The notes below the pieces were generated by a model. That model had not been told where the DNA came from. It made no database searches and saw only the letters and a list, made by a program, of their open reading frames with translations. Positions 46,025 through 56,812 of a stretch of DNA of 64,000 nt are shown here, piece after piece. The stretch lies in the NCBI GenBank assembly GCA_964030475.1, contig CAXIPT010000002.1, forward strand, positions 978,903 to 1,042,902, written 5' to 3'. Within the stretch, counting starts at the first letter, position 1. Every line of letters begins with the position of its first letter. This DNA comes from Tethya wilhelma. Its lineage: Eukaryota > Porifera > Demospongiae > Tethyida > Tethyidae. A program made the position numbers and the translations under genes.

Positions 46025-46031
46025 TTTTATA
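46025..46031 (-). promoter_or_regulatory. TATA box of transposon gene 2
   Basis: TATAAAA read on the minus strand, 23 bases upstream of the ATGGCGGACATG start at 46002, with GGGGCGGGGCCCGGCC between. The very short distance implies a very short leader. Confidence 0.55.
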
Positions 46032-46049
46032 CCCACGCCTCTCGTTTAA

Positions 46050-47560
46050 AAATCTATGCAGTTAAAATCAAGTTTAAAACGTTCCAGTTCAGTTGAAAAT
46101 AATTTTGCTACCATAGCAACAGCCTTTCATATCTGCCTAATTAATTATTGATAAACTAGGGATGAAGTTTAACTTATGAATATTCAATTTGTAGTTTATC
46201 CACATGTACAGTAAAGATTCATCATTAGCAAACTTAGGACTTAGCTAAGGGAAGTTAGAGCCCACATTACCATTTTTTTTACCTTTTTTCTAATGGACCC
46301 AGTCCTTAATGGCACTGAGTAACTGAAAGGAAATCAACTTGACAAGTATATACTCTATCAACAACCAATTAAGCTAAGTGTCTCTTGTATACGTACTTAT
46401 GCCGTATACTCTTTAACCAGTGCTGTAATCAACAAACAATATGCACTAACCACATAACCTACTAGGCTCCCCTTTCATGCACAGTGAGTGTATAGGGGAG
46501 AGCCAGCAATGAGGCTATTTCTACATGCAGAACTCCATGCCATGCGTTTGCTCATGCTTGTCCCAATCGCATACCACTAGTACAGTATAGTTCTGTGCCA
46601 GGACATAATGTATTACAATGTAAGTCAGAGAAAACACTGTGAAGGTACACATATAGCCCCCTGCCATGACCCACACAAAGCAGGTCAAATGGTCAGAGAA
46701 CATACACTCTACACATTTCTACCATATAGCTACCATGTATACATGAGTAAAATGACTCTGAACTGGTGTTTCACTATATGATACTACTTGAGCTGCTGTG
46801 TCAGGCTGGACTTGCCATCCTCTTTAACCGGATGATGTTCCAATCAAATACAAGTTTCTGTTCTAATCGGGGTTTCTGGTAAGACTCATTGTAAATAGTT
46901 CATTTTGTTTTGTCAGGCTGCTACATTGTAGTTGTCCTTCAACTGTATCAACCGTACAGTTGTAAAGCAATAATAATAATATAAATTAATTGTAACAGTA
47001 GTATATTCTGGCTGTGACTCATTACTAGCAGTTTGCTTCTTTGAACAGATATTAATTTGTCTGTTTGAAGCTCTGCGGCAAAACAACCATTGTCTGACTT
47101 GTGTGGATCCGGGCATTCAAGAGTCAGGCACTGGTCATTTCATAATGAAGCAGTGTACATTATAGTGTTGATGACTTACTTTCTGATTTGAACTCATATA
47201 AGCAGCAGATAGAGATACATACCACATTGGTCTTGTTTTGCCATGGATATCTACCAAACAAATTAATAATTGTCCAAATCAGTCTGCACTATATAAAACC
47301 TCAGTAAGTATTACAGATCTGGTAAGAATAAAGAAAAAAATTATCCCACAAGCACTATATTTGTGGCAACTAGGTGTGACTATGTCTCATTTTCAGTGGG
47401 ATAGGCAAAGCAACTCGCAGTTCATTTCAGGAAATAACTATTCAGGTTCCCTGTCTGACACAGAACCTACAAAACAGAAAAAAGGATCCTTGAGACTAGT
47501 TGGAACTGCTTACTTCCACAAACAGTTTTTGATGTTAAATCACCTGAATCTTTATTCAAA
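46050..47560. other. Intergenic with decayed MITE
   Basis: A decayed hairpin of the TAGCCTCATT family lies at about 46463-46517 (TAGGCTCCCCTTTCATGC and AGGGGAGAGCCAGCAATGAG). No gene was recognised. 47238-47560 is open in one frame but matches nothing I know. Confidence 0.4.
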
Positions 47561-48665
47561 CAAGTATAGTAAAAAATTTCATAAAAATTACAGTGTAGGA
47601 ATGGGCAGTGCGGTAAAAAGTAAGGAAACAAGGCATGTCCCAATTTCGGCACATGACTACTTCATTTTCATTTTTGATTCCTCAATCCTCATACATCCTG
47701 TCATATGAAAATAAATATTGATATGCTTCAAACAATGTTGTACATGCCTGGATAAAATAATGGTTTGAATTCATAGATCATGCATATCAGTATGCTACAG
47801 AGTGTGCCACCTTATGGTCGGATTACTGACAGGGAGTGCTGATGCATTAATTGAGGTGTGGAACTTAACTGTTAGCTAGCTAAGTGGGGCAAAGTATATA
47901 AGCAGGCAATCTAGGCAAAGTTGTTTTAGTTAATCCTCAATACTCTACTTGAGCATAAAAAAATGAAGTAGTCATGTGCCGAAATTGCGACATGCCTTAT
48001 TTCCTTACTTTTTACCGCACTGCCCATTCCTACACTGTAATTTTTATGAAATTTTTTACTATACTTGTTCATTCACTTTTTTCAACACTAAAGTGAGGAG
48101 ACTATATCAGGGACTTAGTAAGTCCTTACAAAAAGCCTGAGTAGCAGTACTATTAGGCTAATGCGCATGCGCATTAAATGCCACGTGGATAGATAACGAC
48201 CTTTGACCTCTACCTACAAAAAATGGCTACATTGAAGTGTATGAATTTATGTACTAAGGTTTAAAGCTTTCTAGCTCTTGTTTTAACACATTTGGGCAGA
48301 AAGCGAGTGTAAAAGGCACTAGTCCAGATGAGAACAAGTTGTCCTGTGTAGTCAAAACAAGCTCAACATCTTTTGTTTCTCTGGAAATCGCTTTCAAGTA
48401 AGTCAGTTAGTAAGTAAGTAAGTAAGTAAGTAAGTGAGAACAAAATTGCGTGGGTGTAGCTTCTAACTAGCGCTCGATACGAGTGCTTATGAAAGCTTCT
48501 GTGAGTTTTAGGCCATGCAAGCGTTTGTTAATCTGTCTGAGAGAGCTTCTGAGCAAGTTTGAAAGTTTAACTTTGTCTTGCTAGATTTTTATGGTGATAA
48601 ACATTTTGTATTGTGTCTATGGGACAGTCGGCCCATTCCTACTATACGTACTACCGTACGTATGA
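47561..48665. mobile_element. Composite inverted-repeat element, copy 2
   Basis: Same architecture as 16017-16968. Inverted arms lie at 47561-47670 and about 47965-48070, sharing GTAGGAATGGGCAGTGCGGT. Then come GCGCATGCGCATTAAATGCC, a (TAAG)n run near 48405-48430, and the identical right end GACAGTCGGCCCATTCCTAC to CCGTACGTATGA. The spacer between the arms is longer than in copy 1. Confidence 0.75.
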
Positions 48666-48667
48666 TA

Positions 48668-49302
48668 AAATTAATAAAGACTACAGAAGAGGAAGAAAAA
48701 CACTCAAAATGGTTGGATACTTGGGGAGAAACAATTTGGGACAGTAGTAACATACTAGAACAACATGATACCGTCAGCTGGGTTACAAACACATGGAAGG
48801 AGTCTGACAAGCATATCATGAATGCCCTTCCACCCGAAACAGTGGCTGGAAGATGACAGACAAAATTCATCCAAGTACGACAGTAAAACGAACATAAGGG
48901 CTGTGACAGAAAGAGTATAAGCACTTACCAAAGGATGCAATTGTCGTACTGGTTGCTCAACCATTCTGCTGTCATTGCAGAAAGTCTGGGAAACTCTTGT
49001 TGTAAATGCAATCACTGCCAGAACCTACATGAAAAAATTCAACAGCATGAAGAACATATTTTAAATTTAAAAGAAAACAGATCGAGAGAAGATTGTCACG
49101 ATCTTTATGACTGGATTTTTGACACAGATAGACACAGACACAGAAACCTAGTATCTTGAGTACGAAGTACACATATAGTAATGAAATAGGCTTGTATATT
49201 TCATTGTATGCTACTGTACAAAACACTTGCATATCACCTATGCTTTGTTCATCATTTATAACTAGTTGGATATGTCCTTTTTATGTTGATAGATCGGTAG
49301 CA
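48668..49302 (+). other. Unidentified coding-like stretch
   Basis: An open stretch to 48856 (KHSKWLDTWGETIWDSS) continues a frame from within the preceding element. A second stretch contains a CCKCNHCQNLHEK-like cysteine cluster (about 48990-49030). It may be a gene piece split by the element. I do not recognise it. Confidence 0.25.
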
Positions 49303-49420
49303 GCACACGAGATCAATTTTCGCGAGATTAACTCCCACGTGATCAACTCCTACGAGTTCAACTTTCACTATATCAATTCTTTCTACATCAACTTTTCACT
49401 AAATCAATTGTTACCTAATC
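49303..49420. repeat. 15-bp degenerate tandem array
   Basis: About eight units related to CACGAGATCAACTCC (CGCGAGATTAACTCC, CACGTGATCAACTCC, TACGAGTTCAACTTT, CACTATATCAATTCT), progressively decaying to the right. It is related to the short array at 20512. Confidence 0.75.
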
Positions 49421-50024
49421 AATTCAGTTTACCATCAATAGAATATCAAAATCAGTCATTAAACAACAAAATAATATAGTTATGTACAATTGTGCGTGAT
49501 ACAAGTCAAAGTGTACTAAAGTCCAGTTAGATGCTTGATTGCATTGAGGTAGTGAACAATTGAAAAATGATCAAACAGAGTTTGAATTCTTTTTTCTTTT
49601 TCTTTAAACCTGCATCTCCTAGGTCTAGCTGTTGCACCAGATCGGAAACTCTGAATCTTGCTGTAGGTCACAGCCTCCTCGTATTTAATCCATGCAAATA
49701 TGTTTGGATGGGGCTTGTTAATTAATTAAAGGGGGGCTGACATGAAAAACTGAAAAATTTATTTTTTGGTATCAAACTGTAGCTCAGGTGGTGTACATTT
49801 GGAATATCAGGCTTGTTTTTTTTAATTTCAAGTCTACAGTGGACAATAACCCCAAGAAAAATCACTGCAAAATGAGATTGCAATGTATTTCCTTGATGGG
49901 CGGGGTTTACGTGTGACGTCACGGGGGGAACGAGTTCAGCGCAAAGAAGCACAAAGCATAGCCTGGTGGCTGTTTTCTAGCCCCCATAGTGAGTTGCTGC
50001 AGGATGTTCTAACACATAATGTGA

Positions 50025-50385
50025 AGATGTCAGTCTTTTTAAGTTCCCAAAGATCCTGTTATACGTTTCAAATGGGCGAAAAAAATACAGAGAACAAGAG
50101 TAAATTGGTCAGGTCCGGCCTGAGACCATTTTGAGGTTGCCTGACTTCTCTGATCAGATCTGAGGGGCATGCAGAAGAGAAGAAGACATAAATCTGATGC
50201 CATTCCAACTATATTCCAGAGGTCCACCAAGTATCTAGTGCAGGACCAAATTTTGAGAAGGCTCAGCCTGTAGTACTGACTTCAGTTATCAAAAGAAATC
50301 ATCAAACAGGCCACCTATATCCATGATGGTTCAAAGCCAAATAATGGCAGACTCAGAGCTGCTTATGAAGAGAGAGAGAGAGAGA
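50025..50385 (+). pseudogene. THAP-domain relic of the Kolobok-like element
   Basis: Broken frames give VPKDPVIRFKWAKKIQRTRV (the THAP segment around the conserved W), a DHFE remnant, and then RRRHKSDAIPTIF, the characteristic THAP end (AVPTIF-like). A helical Lys/Arg-rich stretch follows (STKYLVQDQILRRLSL). Several stops. THAP domains recognise transposon ends. Confidence 0.65.
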
Positions 50386-51289
50386 GAGTAGATCATGGAT
50401 ACAGGACAGAATTAAAAATAGCATTCAAGTTTCAAGCTGGTATTACTGTGACCATGTCTACTACTTGATACTAACTGGATTACTGGATCATGAACCAGAA
50501 CCCGCACAAGAGACAAGTATAGCATCCGAGGAAGCAGCATCCCAGTGCCCAGCCGGAAAGGAAGGTTTCAAACCAGCAGCAGGACAAAATTAAATCAGTT
50601 TTGTTGGTATGCGAAGCATGACGTACATAGCATTACATGTTGAAACTTTTTTTGTTATAGAATTTACAGTCAGTGCTAATCCACTCTATAATATGGACAT
50701 AATATTATTACTTATAGGTCTGTAGGTAAAAATTAAGCCAGATGTGCGTTCTGTTGCAGAATATGTTGATGTACCTATATGAAAGCAAGTTAAGCACATT
50801 AGACGATGTACATGTAGAGGGAATCAGTATCAAACCACTTTGACCCCAGCTCCTCTCAGTAGCCAGTATAGGAGGGACCTCAGGTTGATAAGCCTACTGC
50901 CATCAAAAGTCACGACATTAAATTTGTAATTATCAGATTCTCATTTGAACTTGACAATTTGGGCCATTGTTCAGGTTGTGAGACATGTGCATGATGAAGA
51001 GTTTGGATGGTGTCACTGTTCAGTTATTAGTGGTGGGTATACTTAAATCCAATATAAAGCCCATCAGTATAGCTAGATATTTTTGAGACAGGTAGCGTAA
51101 CTCGTTCTGTCCTTCCTATATAACCACCTGAGCAGAGTAGGTTAGCTGTCAGTAAGCAGTAAACCTGTACTGCCTGAAAAGATAATAAAAAGCAGTTAAT
51201 TAATGTACAATAGCTATAATAATACTATTTTGGTTAACTCACTCATGTCAGGGTCACCACAGTCACAGATATCGGTAGGTGAAGAAGCA

Positions 51290-51785
51290 ACTTTGTATAC
51301 TGACCCAAACATTAAGGTATACAGCACCAAACACCTCATGTTCGATTATACAATTGACTGTGTCTGATTCAGCTTCCATCTTGTCACAGATTTTTTTGCA
51401 GCACAGACAGTCAACATTGTACTGAACACAGTGCCCGGCCAGGACCACACTGCCACCTGAGCTACAATTGTCCACATAAAATTAAACAGAATGTATGAAA
51501 ATTATAGCTGATAGACTCACCAATCAGTGCTTCCTAGCCTATCCTGTCTTGTATCTTCGTCAGATGAATCTCCAGAGTCTCCACAGCTGTCACTTCCAGC
51601 AGATTGTTTAAAGTATGGTATGGCTCAATTCTGTGTGAGCTTCCATCACTATCTGAAGCATTGTCTTGGCTTTCAAATGAAAAAGATGAATTACCAAGGC
51701 TCAAAACATTACTGCTTGCACTTGAATCATCGTTGTTGTTGTCAATAGCAGAGCTGTGGCTCGAGGAAGAGCTGTGTTCAGCCAT
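51290..51785 (-). pseudogene. P2RX7_C-like cysteine-rich gene
   Basis: Exon 1 (51785 to about 51517) encodes MAEHSSSSSHSSAIDNNNDD, a serine/acid-rich N-terminus with HRIEPY. After a 1-bp frame change it encodes DTRQDRLGSTDW and ends at a GTGAGT donor. Exon 2 (about 51470-51290) encodes CSSGGSVVLAGHC, CLCCKK, then CIIEHEVFGAVYLNVWV. This is the layout of the zinc-binding C-terminal domain of P2X7 receptors (P2RX7_C) as found in many stand-alone invertebrate proteins. Some expected cysteines are replaced by serine. It lies wholly inside the Kolobok-like element, opposite to its THAP relic. Confidence 0.65.
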
Positions 51786-52018
51786 TGGTTAGCTACTAAA
51801 CGCGTAGAAACGTTCCCCCCGTGACGTCACGTAGTAGCTCCACCCAAACAGGAAATACAGAAATTTGCCTTTCCTGGTGGAGTCAGCTCACCTCATATCA
51901 TGCAAGTTTTTACTGCTTTAGAATTTTTTGTGATTTTTTTGACTATTTTTCCTCTAACTTACATCACTTAAAGTACATTTTGGTGCAAAAAAAAATTTGC
52001 ATGTCAGCCCCCCTTTAA

Positions 52019-52861
52019 AATAAATAATGAAAAAGTTCGTCCACATGTGGAATGTTTGGGGCTTCTAGCTGAACTCCAAGCCAAGCTGGCCTAACATAGG
52101 TCAGTGGGCAGAATGCAATCGCTGCCATCTTCTGAACAAAGGGCTTTAACCGATTACGCGCAAAGTACGCACATTTGCGTACTATGACCTTTAGCGTTAT
52201 TGTTTAGACGACGCGTCTAAGCACTGAACTCTGAACTTTCTGCACAAATAGGTAAAGTACCTCTCTACTAAAATACAAAGTTTGAGTTGCAACTCTTGAA
52301 GGGGTGTGGCTGTAGCAATAGCTAAACGACTAGAGGTCATGATCGACATGATCACGATAGTGATGTTTATAGCGGCGTTTTTTCTACAGCCTTTCAAAGG
52401 CCAAGCTTCAAAGTTGCTACGTAGGTGCAGAGATAGTTAGGCTATATAGCTATAGCATCGCTTTTGTGAGTGTTGCTGCCTAGCTACAAAAAAAGCCTAA
52501 GACGGCGAAAAATTTATTTAGCGTATTCAACGATCAGACCCTTCCATACTTTGGCCCTTTTTTTACAGCTAAAAGCACTACTAGAACAACGAGGCTTGCA
52601 TCATAGTTAGTATAAAAGTTGCTCGGCTGCATCATAAAAGCAGAGTCCAAACTGTTTTTGTAAAGAAAATATTAGAATAATGCGTAGCCACTCGAAATTT
52701 TTAATTAATTTCAAATTTAATCGCGCGTATAATCGGTTAACTCATTGTTAGCACTGCAGCTATTCCCAAACCTAGAACCTATTTAAAATGAAAAGAACAC
52801 GTATGTAGCTATACATTGTAACTAATTTTACTTGAATAACCTAAAAGTAGAAAAACATACC
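52019..52861. other. Intergenic, no recognised feature
   Basis: AT-rich. No coding exon or bounded element was identified. Confidence 0.35.
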
Positions 52862-53009
52862 TTACGCCATATGGCTTGCATGAAGTGATAATGGCATCTG
52901 TGATGCGCTGCATTTGGAAAACTCACGGTTGTTGCTTGTACCATTGCCAATTCAAAGTCACTAACAATGACTTGTGGATCTAATGTCAATCCCCTCACGA
53001 CAGCAGCAT
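52862..53009 (-). pseudogene. MULE transposase fragment
   Basis: From the N at 53010 downwards the minus strand encodes LDPQVIVSDFELAMVQA, then HHRCHYHFMQAIWRKV, and meets a GTATGT donor at 52861. The D-F-E-x-A and C-x-F-H-x-x-Q-A-I-W-R-K set is diagnostic of the MULE (Mutator-like) transposase domain. The N-terminal part is lost at the contig join. It is the only sign in the window of a transposase able to explain the 9-bp-TSD MITEs. Confidence 0.85.
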
Positions 53010-53010
53010 N

Positions 53011-54661
53011 TTTGCTGTCATGTTGGACCTTAAAAGTAAACACATGTACATTTTGGCAGAGCAACCAATTGCCGGGGCCATCACCATTCTCCATAAACAG
53101 TATATAATAATTATTATGCTGTTTTTGTTACTGGTTTACACTTGTGATTCTAGAATTGTTCTTTTTTTTCCATGCAGGATATAAACGATGGGATACACTA
53201 ATTGTACTATTTTGACCCCATTACAATTATAACATACAACAGTATATTTATTATAAGAACAAAATTATGTTTCATCATTTATGATTATACGCATTGTGTT
53301 GTTTCATTAACCCTTGGCGGGTGCAAAGCATGCGCCGAGGGTTACAGTCATTTTTTTCTGTCTGTCTATTACCACTCGTTCTCATGCAAGAACAAAATTT
53401 GAAGCTCCAGTGACAAAATTAAAGACAGTGACTTTCAAAATACTTGATTCAGTAGATTTTTCAGGTGTTCTAAATCAAAGCAACTCTATTTCTCGCATTT
53501 TCGATTAAAACGTGACAATCTATATATCATTTGAAAACCCTACCTATACTGATTACAATAATATTGTACTAACTATATTTTTCTACAACAAATCGCCAAC
53601 AAAATAATACACGAAAATATAGAAAAAAGGCCACAAATGTAGACACTTTCATATTGGGGGATGGTAGATAAGGCACGGGTAAGTATAGAAATTTGACAAT
53701 TTCAATAATTATCTCCTTTTCGTTTTAATTTTATGGTTTCAAATTTGCAACTATACGTGTCATTTTAGATGTTTGTGCTAAATTTTATGGTCATGTGATC
53801 ATGAATAATTCATAAAACACGCTGCAAAAAGGATTTGTTCCCATGGTGGTAGAAGGCTGTTGTCATGGTTACACATTATACTCAGGTGGTGTACTAATTG
53901 ATTCCAGCTGTGCATAATGAATAAATTCATAATTAATGAGATATGGTAACTTGAATTTTTATGAAGGTGTGCATTATTTAGAAAATGCTCATATCATTTG
54001 AATCCTTTCAGTGTGCTGAATTCAATAGTAAGGGCTGCAGTCTTGTCCAATATCCACTTTGTTATAGTTTGGACAATGTAGGCCTGACTTGGACCACAAT
54101 TGTGTATAATAATTATGACAATACCAGAGCTGCCAAGGTTTGGCAATGAGATTTGATCTAGACCCCCCCCCCCCCTTTACGCATTTCACTGGCGACTAGA
54201 CTAGATAACTTGCAGTTGATCAGTACTAACAAAAAAGTATGCTTTGCATGCACTTAGCCTCATCAGTTCCCAGGCACATATATGCTTTATGTTATTGTTA
54301 TGCCATATGCTCGGCTGCATAGTAAAAATGGAACGGGGTTGCAAAAGTGAGCGAAAGCGTAATATATATATTGCTAGTTAGCACACATAGCGGCGCCCGC
54401 ACCATACATGTGGGGACATGCTAGCGCTGGCCGAACATTTACACTAGCCACACCCATAATAGTGACCTCTGAACTCAAATTATTGCAAACAGGCGAGAGA
54501 ATGAGGCAAGCAATGCCGGCTCGTCCTATTTTCAAACTTTTGGCATGAGATTTCCATTGTAAGCTTAAGCTTAAGAGTGAGAGCGTGTGATGACTGTCTT
54601 ACGTGTGAGAAATACGCGTAATGCGTGAGACTTGGCAGGTCTGCAATACACACTGTAGTAG
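53011..54661. repeat. Inverted duplicate arm 1 (begins at an N)
   Basis: Reverse-complement match to 59768-61420 over the whole length, with no difference that I noticed, including short ORFs with the same translation. It begins immediately after the N at 53010. The far boundary (CACTGTAGTA, 54661) equals the start of arm 2. Confidence 0.93.
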
Positions 54662-55690
54662 ATTTTCAGGTGCTTTAAATCAAAGCAACTCTATTTCTCT
54701 GGTTTTCGATTAAAACGTGACAATCTATATATCATTTGAAAGCCCTATTTATACTGATTACAATGATACAAACTATTTCTTTGTACAACAAATCACTAAT
54801 AAGCAATACACGAAAATATCTAGTCAGTCCAAAAAAGGCCACAAAAAAAGCCATAAAAGACACCTTCATATTGGAGTCTAGAAGGGTTGGACAAGACTGT
54901 GGCCTTTACTATTGAATTCAGCACACTGAGAGCATTCAAATGATATCCACTTTGTTATAGTTTAAACAACGTAGGCCTGACTTGGACCACATGCAATCAT
55001 GCCAATACTCACTGCATCTGCATTTTGATTCATCAGGTGCTCTAAATCAAAGCAATTAACTCTGTAGCTCAAGTTTTGAATTAAAATATGATCTATATAT
55101 CATTTGAAAGCCCTTCTTATACGCTAATTACAATGGTGCTAACTCTTTTGTATGACAAATTACTAACAAATAATATGCAAAAATATCTAGTCAGCTAGTC
55201 CAAAGAAGGCCACAAAAAGGCCATAAAAGACACCTTCATATTGGAGTCTAGGAGGATTGGACAAGACTGCAGCCCTTACTATTGAATTCAGCACACTGAA
55301 AGGATTTAAATGATATCTACTTTGTTACAGCTTGGACCACAATTGTACGTATTTAAATGCTCTAAATCAAATCATGCAACTCTATTTATTGGGTTTTCAA
55401 TTAAAAAACGTGACAATCTATATATTTGAAAGCCCTACTTATACTGATTACAATGGTACTAACTTTTGTAAAACAAATCACCAACGAATAATACAAGAAA
55501 ATATCAAAAAAAGGACACAAAAAGGCCACAAAAGACACCTTCATATTGGGGTCTAGGAGGGTTGGACAAGACTGCAGTTCTTACTATTGAATTTAGCACA
55601 CTGAGAGGATTCAAATGATATCTACTTTGTTATAGTTTGGACAGTGTAGGCCTGACTTGGACCACAATTGTATAATTGGTGATATCTTGA
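53446..55690. repeat. Tandem repeat of about 330-366 bp, with an interruption
   Basis: Units share CTAAATCAAAGCAACTCTAT, ACGTGACAATCTATATATCA, GACACCTTCATATTGG and GCCTGACTTGGACCACA. Unit markers (AAATCAAA) lie at about 54678, 55044 and 55374. A first unit at 53446 is split by about 700 bp of other sequence (about 53690-54000 and 54135-54650, including a C-run at 54161). No coding function seen. Confidence 0.8.
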
Positions 55691-56162
55691 AATAATTACG
55701 TTTTTTGTGGAATGCAAAGGCTTTTGTGCCTTTAATTTTTGAATACTTAGATGTCAAAGCTGCACCTAGTGGTCATGTCCAATAGACCTTCTTCCTTTAA
55801 TTTTTGCCTACACCTATTATAATAGTACATATAATAAGAAAAGTTACCCACAGGGCCAATTGGGAATATACTCGATCAGTACAGTTAAGGCAAGCTCGGT
55901 GTATAATAATATGAAATTAAAAATCTACTCAGGTACAAGGCACAGGACCCTCATTAAAATGAAAAAATATCTGTATTGCCTATAACTTTCTGAACGACAG
56001 TGCTGTTGTCGTGGAAACATGCGTACAAAGACTTTGCATGATGCTTAACATACGTATACTTGCACCAACATCTTGGTCATGTGACTTACCACTCGTTAAA
56101 TATTTTAAAATAATGAATAATTAATTAGGTGGAGCTGAAGACCTGTTTTCATGGCAACCAAA
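55691..56162. other. Intergenic, no recognised feature
   Basis: AT-rich sequence between the tandem array and the hairpin MITE. No gene recognised. Confidence 0.35.
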
Positions 56163-56367
56163 CTTTTATGTGAGAATCGACTTATGTACTTAATAAAAAT
56201 TTACCACTCCGTCTTGATTTACTTGTTGGCATGGTGAGATACGAAAGCATTTTCATTTATTGCACACCTTGTCACTGTTTCGGCCTATATCTCACCATGG
56301 CAACAAGTAATTAAGACGGAGTGGTAAATTTTATTAAGTATATGGTAAGTCGATTCTCACATAAAAG
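56163..56367. mobile_element. Hairpin MITE with arms of about 80 bp
   Basis: CTTTTATGTGAGAATCGACT at 56163 onward is the reverse complement of the sequence ending at 56367 (AGTCGATTCTCACATAAAAG). Pairing continues inward through ACCACTCCGTCTTGATTTAC and GGTGAGATA, with a few mismatches. Loop of about 45 bp. No target duplication was established. Confidence 0.85.
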
Positions 56368-56635
56368 ATTCTCATCCATATACGTATTAAAAGAAGTGGA
56401 AACTGTCATTGCAATAGTGACCTCCACAGCTGGAGTTATCAGAAGCCAAGGCTCTTGATCATGCAACTGAGGGAGGAGTTCATGGATTTTACACTCTCGC
56501 CTAATGATCACCTATCAATTGAAACATACACTGAAGTCCCCTACTAGAGAGTAGCCTAGGTCTTGTCTTTTCTGGCGTGAGGTCAGGAAACTGAACATAT
56601 CGGATGCATGGGCAACCACACTTTCCTTCTCTGGT

Positions 56636-56779
56636 CAAGCTGATGATTGGTCTTTCTACCATTCCAGTTTCAAACGCTGATTCTGAGAGAGGATTTTCTG
56701 TGTTAACGATACAAACAGATCAGCGGCCAACTTTGAAACAGTCAACCATTATTTCACTCATGGCTATCAAGTTTTAACA
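56636..56779 (+). pseudogene. hAT transposase C-terminal (dimerisation) fragment
   Basis: The open stretch LMIGLSTIPVSNADSERGFS followed by TDQRPTLKQSTIISLMAIKF and a stop is a typical hATC region (ADSERxFS, then R..L). Upstream catalytic parts are missing. It abuts the left end of the repeated block at 56813. Confidence 0.82.
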
Positions 56780-56812
56780 GTGAAGAGTGTTGCTTTGACT
56801 CCAAGTTTAGTA

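Larger units (their letters stand above)
42612..46049. mobile_element. Two-gene transposon with converging genes
   Basis: Inverted ends share TTAAACGAGA-GCG (42612 onward and 46049 downward), GTTGCTATGG further out, and GGGCCCGGCC next to both promoters. Inside, two multi-exon genes point at each other (plus 42734-43781, minus 46002-43984). Exact termini and target duplication were not resolved. Both genes carry frameshifts. Confidence 0.65.
49730..52014. mobile_element. Kolobok-like DNA transposon with TTAA target
   Basis: Termini AGGGGGGCTGACATG and CATGTCAGCCCCCCT are perfect inverted repeats, flanked by TTAA on both sides (49726-49729 and 52015-52018). The left half contains a decayed THAP domain on the plus strand, ending in the diagnostic DAIPTIF (about 50195-50215). 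The right half contains a minus-strand P2RX7_C-like gene. TTAA plus THAP plus AGGG-type ends is the set known for the Kolobok superfamily; an intact transposase core was not seen. A truncated relative is at 31252-31893. Confidence 0.8.

Noticed and set aside
45875..46517. A possible element between TAGCCTCGTCCCAAAGCC (45875) and the decayed end at 46517.
   Set aside because: No matching 9-bp flanks. The left motif lies inside coding sequence of transposon gene 2.
52828..53094. A reading frame that crosses the N at 53010 and joins MENGDGPGNW to the MULE fragment.
   Set aside because: The N is a contig join and the right-hand part recurs at 61330-61420 in another context. The fusion is accidental.
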